DNA of 19,605 nt from Cyclostephanos tholiformis (Eukaryota > Bacillariophyta > Thalassiosirophyceae > Thalassiosirales > Thalassiosiraceae): NCBI GenBank assembly GCA_036939975.1, contig JALLPB010001204.1, positions 1-19,605 of the forward strand, read 5' to 3'. How positions within the stretch are numbered: position 1 is the first letter of the stretch; the number at the start of each line of letters is the position of its first letter. Shown here piece by piece: positions 18,224-19,605 of the stretch. The translations under genes were made by a program, and so were the position numbers. The notes beneath the pieces are model-generated. The model was not told the DNA's origin and did no database searches. It saw only the letters and a list, made by a program, of their open reading frames with translations.

Positions 18224-18906
18224 TTGAGTCTCGAGTGGTTGGATGACCAAACTGTCGATTCTTAATCGCCACGAACCAAGTGGGTTTGGTCGGCAAAACC
18301 CGCCGCAGCATGATAATATCTGACTAATTCAGGTTGCGTTTTCAGCTCATAGGCATTTGCCACGGCTTCTGTTAGTGGGGGTTGCTCGGGTAGGAACTCC
18401 ATCAGTGGTTGGTTGCACAGGATTGTGTTGGTGTTTTTGTTGGTGATGTGCTTGATGAGGGGGATGCGCCATAGTTTGGATGTGGGGCAATGCCATCCTC
18501 GTAGTTTGGCCGTGCATGACACATTGACCTTGGTATTGTTGGCATCAAATATTTTTACTTCATTCTTGTCAAAGATTGCGATATAATTTGCTTTTTTCAC
18601 TCGGTCTCCACCTCCGCCGCCGCCATTGCCTCCATTGTTCTCCTTGTTCGCAAGGGCAAGCATTAATTTGGCGACTGCGCAGTGAGCTGCCATCTCATTC
18701 AATTTCTGTTGTGTAGCGTCGTGGATGCTTGCAGCTAGCTCGTCGTGCTTTATGTCTTTGGGGACGGCCGCAGCGGCTATTGTGGCAATGTACTGCCGTA
18801 GTTTGTCACCGTCCTCTGAACGACCAAATATTGATCTGGAAAAATTAATTTGATCTACAGATCCTATTAACTTGCTTATTTTACATGTTAATTGTACAAT
18901 TGACAC
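18224..18906 (-). pseudogene. second copia remnant: Gag-like tail joined to pre-integrase region
   Basis: The minus-strand frame 18906-18262 first reads a Gag-like helical stretch (KLRQYIATIAAAAVPKDIKH, ASIHDATQQKLNEMAA, KLMLALANKE) and a Gly run. It then passes at once to the part of pol after protease (YIAIFDKNEVKIFDANN, LRGWHCPTSKLWRIPL, PELVRYYHAAAGF). A one-base shift at a T run near 18298 lets the typical continuation PTKPTWFVAIKNRQFGHP run on to the 3' LTR edge at 18224. The protease with its DSG motif, which should lie between the two parts, is missing, so an internal deletion is likely. The rest of its pol is not found on the other side of the inserted element. The match to CoDi pre-integrase sequence is strong by eye. 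Confidence 0.7.
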
Positions 18907-19358
18907 AATTAACGGTTGTTAACAGCAATTAACTGTTATGTTGATCATTATATTTCAAAACCGATCCAATTCATTGGATCAAAACACCTATTTAAAATAA
19001 TAATGTACCTTATTTTTTTAATTAGATACCGTTAATATTACGGTAAATCAATTTTCTGGTATTTATTTATTTTAATTTTTTTTGTTATATTTTTTACTTA
19101 TAATACGTTTAATTATGTTTTTTCCCAATTTATTTGAAAAGAAACTATTTATTTTGTAATCCACTAGTTAATTTTTGTTATTGTTTGAAAAATCTGGGCT
19201 TAGCTGTTTTTTGTGTCACAGTTGGGTGTCACTTTCTCAGATATTTTTTTTAGTACTCTCGACGCCACACCCAACTGCCACCATCTCCACCACACACTTT
19301 TGTGCCATCTCCCTCCTATTATATCTATAATGAAGACTACTATTTCAGTAAGTCCTTT
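18907..19358. other. AT-rich segment with small inverted repeats, no gene seen
   Basis: It is very AT-rich to about 19200. GATCCAAT/ATTGGATC forms a perfect hairpin at 18963-18980. CAGTTGGGTGT (19219-19229) is the exact inverse of ACACCCAACTG (19267-19277), 37 bases apart. No coding signal is visible. Confidence 0.5.
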
Positions 19359-19491
19359 TTATTTTGTCAACAACAAGGAGTCGTGGTGAATAGCGTTGTC
19401 AAGAAACGGACGCCACCATTCCTGCCCTTTATTCTTTTTTTTTAACGATACGACGTCATCGTCATCGTCATCGTAGTCGTCATTGCCATCA

Positions 19492-19531
<40 letters not shown>

Positions 19532-19574
19532 TGTAGTCGTCATCCCCATCGTCATCGTCATTGTCATCGTCATT

Positions 19575-19604
<30 letters not shown>
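19359..19604 (-). CDS. Asp-rich protein C-terminus, partial (start outside window)
   Basis: The minus-strand frame is open from the window edge to TAA 19361-19359, 81 residues in view. The first 50 are almost all Asp with scattered Asn, Gly and Tyr, followed by VVSLKKKNKGQEWWRPFLDN and a short tail. Imperfections in the hexamer keep the acidic frame (Asp to Asn, GDDDY), which could mean selection. The tract could equally be a plain microsatellite that happens to lack stops in this frame. It shows no link to the copia remnant next to it. Confidence 0.25.

Positions 19605-19605
<1 letters not shown>
19453..19605. repeat. TCATCG hexanucleotide microsatellite
   Basis: About 25 units of TCATCG with interruptions (TAGTCG, TCATTG, TCCCCA). 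The repeat continues past the window end. A similar GACGAC-rich tract encodes the Asp run at the start of copia pol. Confidence 0.9.

Overview
The window reads as a transposon graveyard from a stramenopile, most likely a diatom. Three signs point there: Ty1/copia pol proteins with the VDDFGVKYV reverse transcriptase box and the gag/pre-integrase style of diatom CoDi elements, a PSxxPS-type repeat protein of the kind common in diatoms, and a DDE transposase family that I associate with diatom gene models. No housekeeping gene, tRNA or rRNA was recognised. Apart from one copia element, every coding region is broken by stops and frameshifts.

Layout. 2-3717 (+): decayed Ginger-like integrase transposase with an H2C2 finger, D-D-E core, acidic linker, possible oxygenase-like motifs, an Ulp1-like CGP box and a cysteine-rich C-terminus; its 5' end lies outside the window. 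About 3957-4470: AT-rich array of alternating palindromes, possibly the end of that element. 4560-5532 and 7796-9509 (+): two halves of one DDE transposase-like pseudogene, split by a 2263-bp insertion (5533-7795) with a 13-bp direct repeat on each side. The insertion carries minus-strand decayed coding sequence that includes PSxxPS repeats. 9589-10186: a small unidentified minus-strand coding fragment and a region of telomere-like AAGGGTTA motifs and hairpins. 10215-11335 (-): 3' part of a copia pol pseudogene (RT/RNase H). 11698-12241 (-): decayed acidic gene of unknown function.

12242-18223 (+): a copia element with 198-bp LTRs and open gag and pol frames. Gag and pol share one frame and are separated by a single UGA followed by CGG and a stem-loop, the layout of programmed stop-codon readthrough. 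An N at 12441, with LTR sequence repeated on its two sides, marks a suspect assembly join, and the two flanks of the element do not match. 18224-18906 (-): another copia gag/pol remnant, abutting the 3' LTR. 18907-19358 is AT-rich and apparently empty. 19359-19604 (-) is the end of an Asp-rich frame encoded by a TCATCG hexanucleotide repeat that runs off the window.

How the parts relate: these are successive insertions, not a cooperating gene set. The only working unit that can be argued for is the copia element at 12242-18223, where Gag forms the particle and Pol supplies protease, integrase, RT and RNase H.
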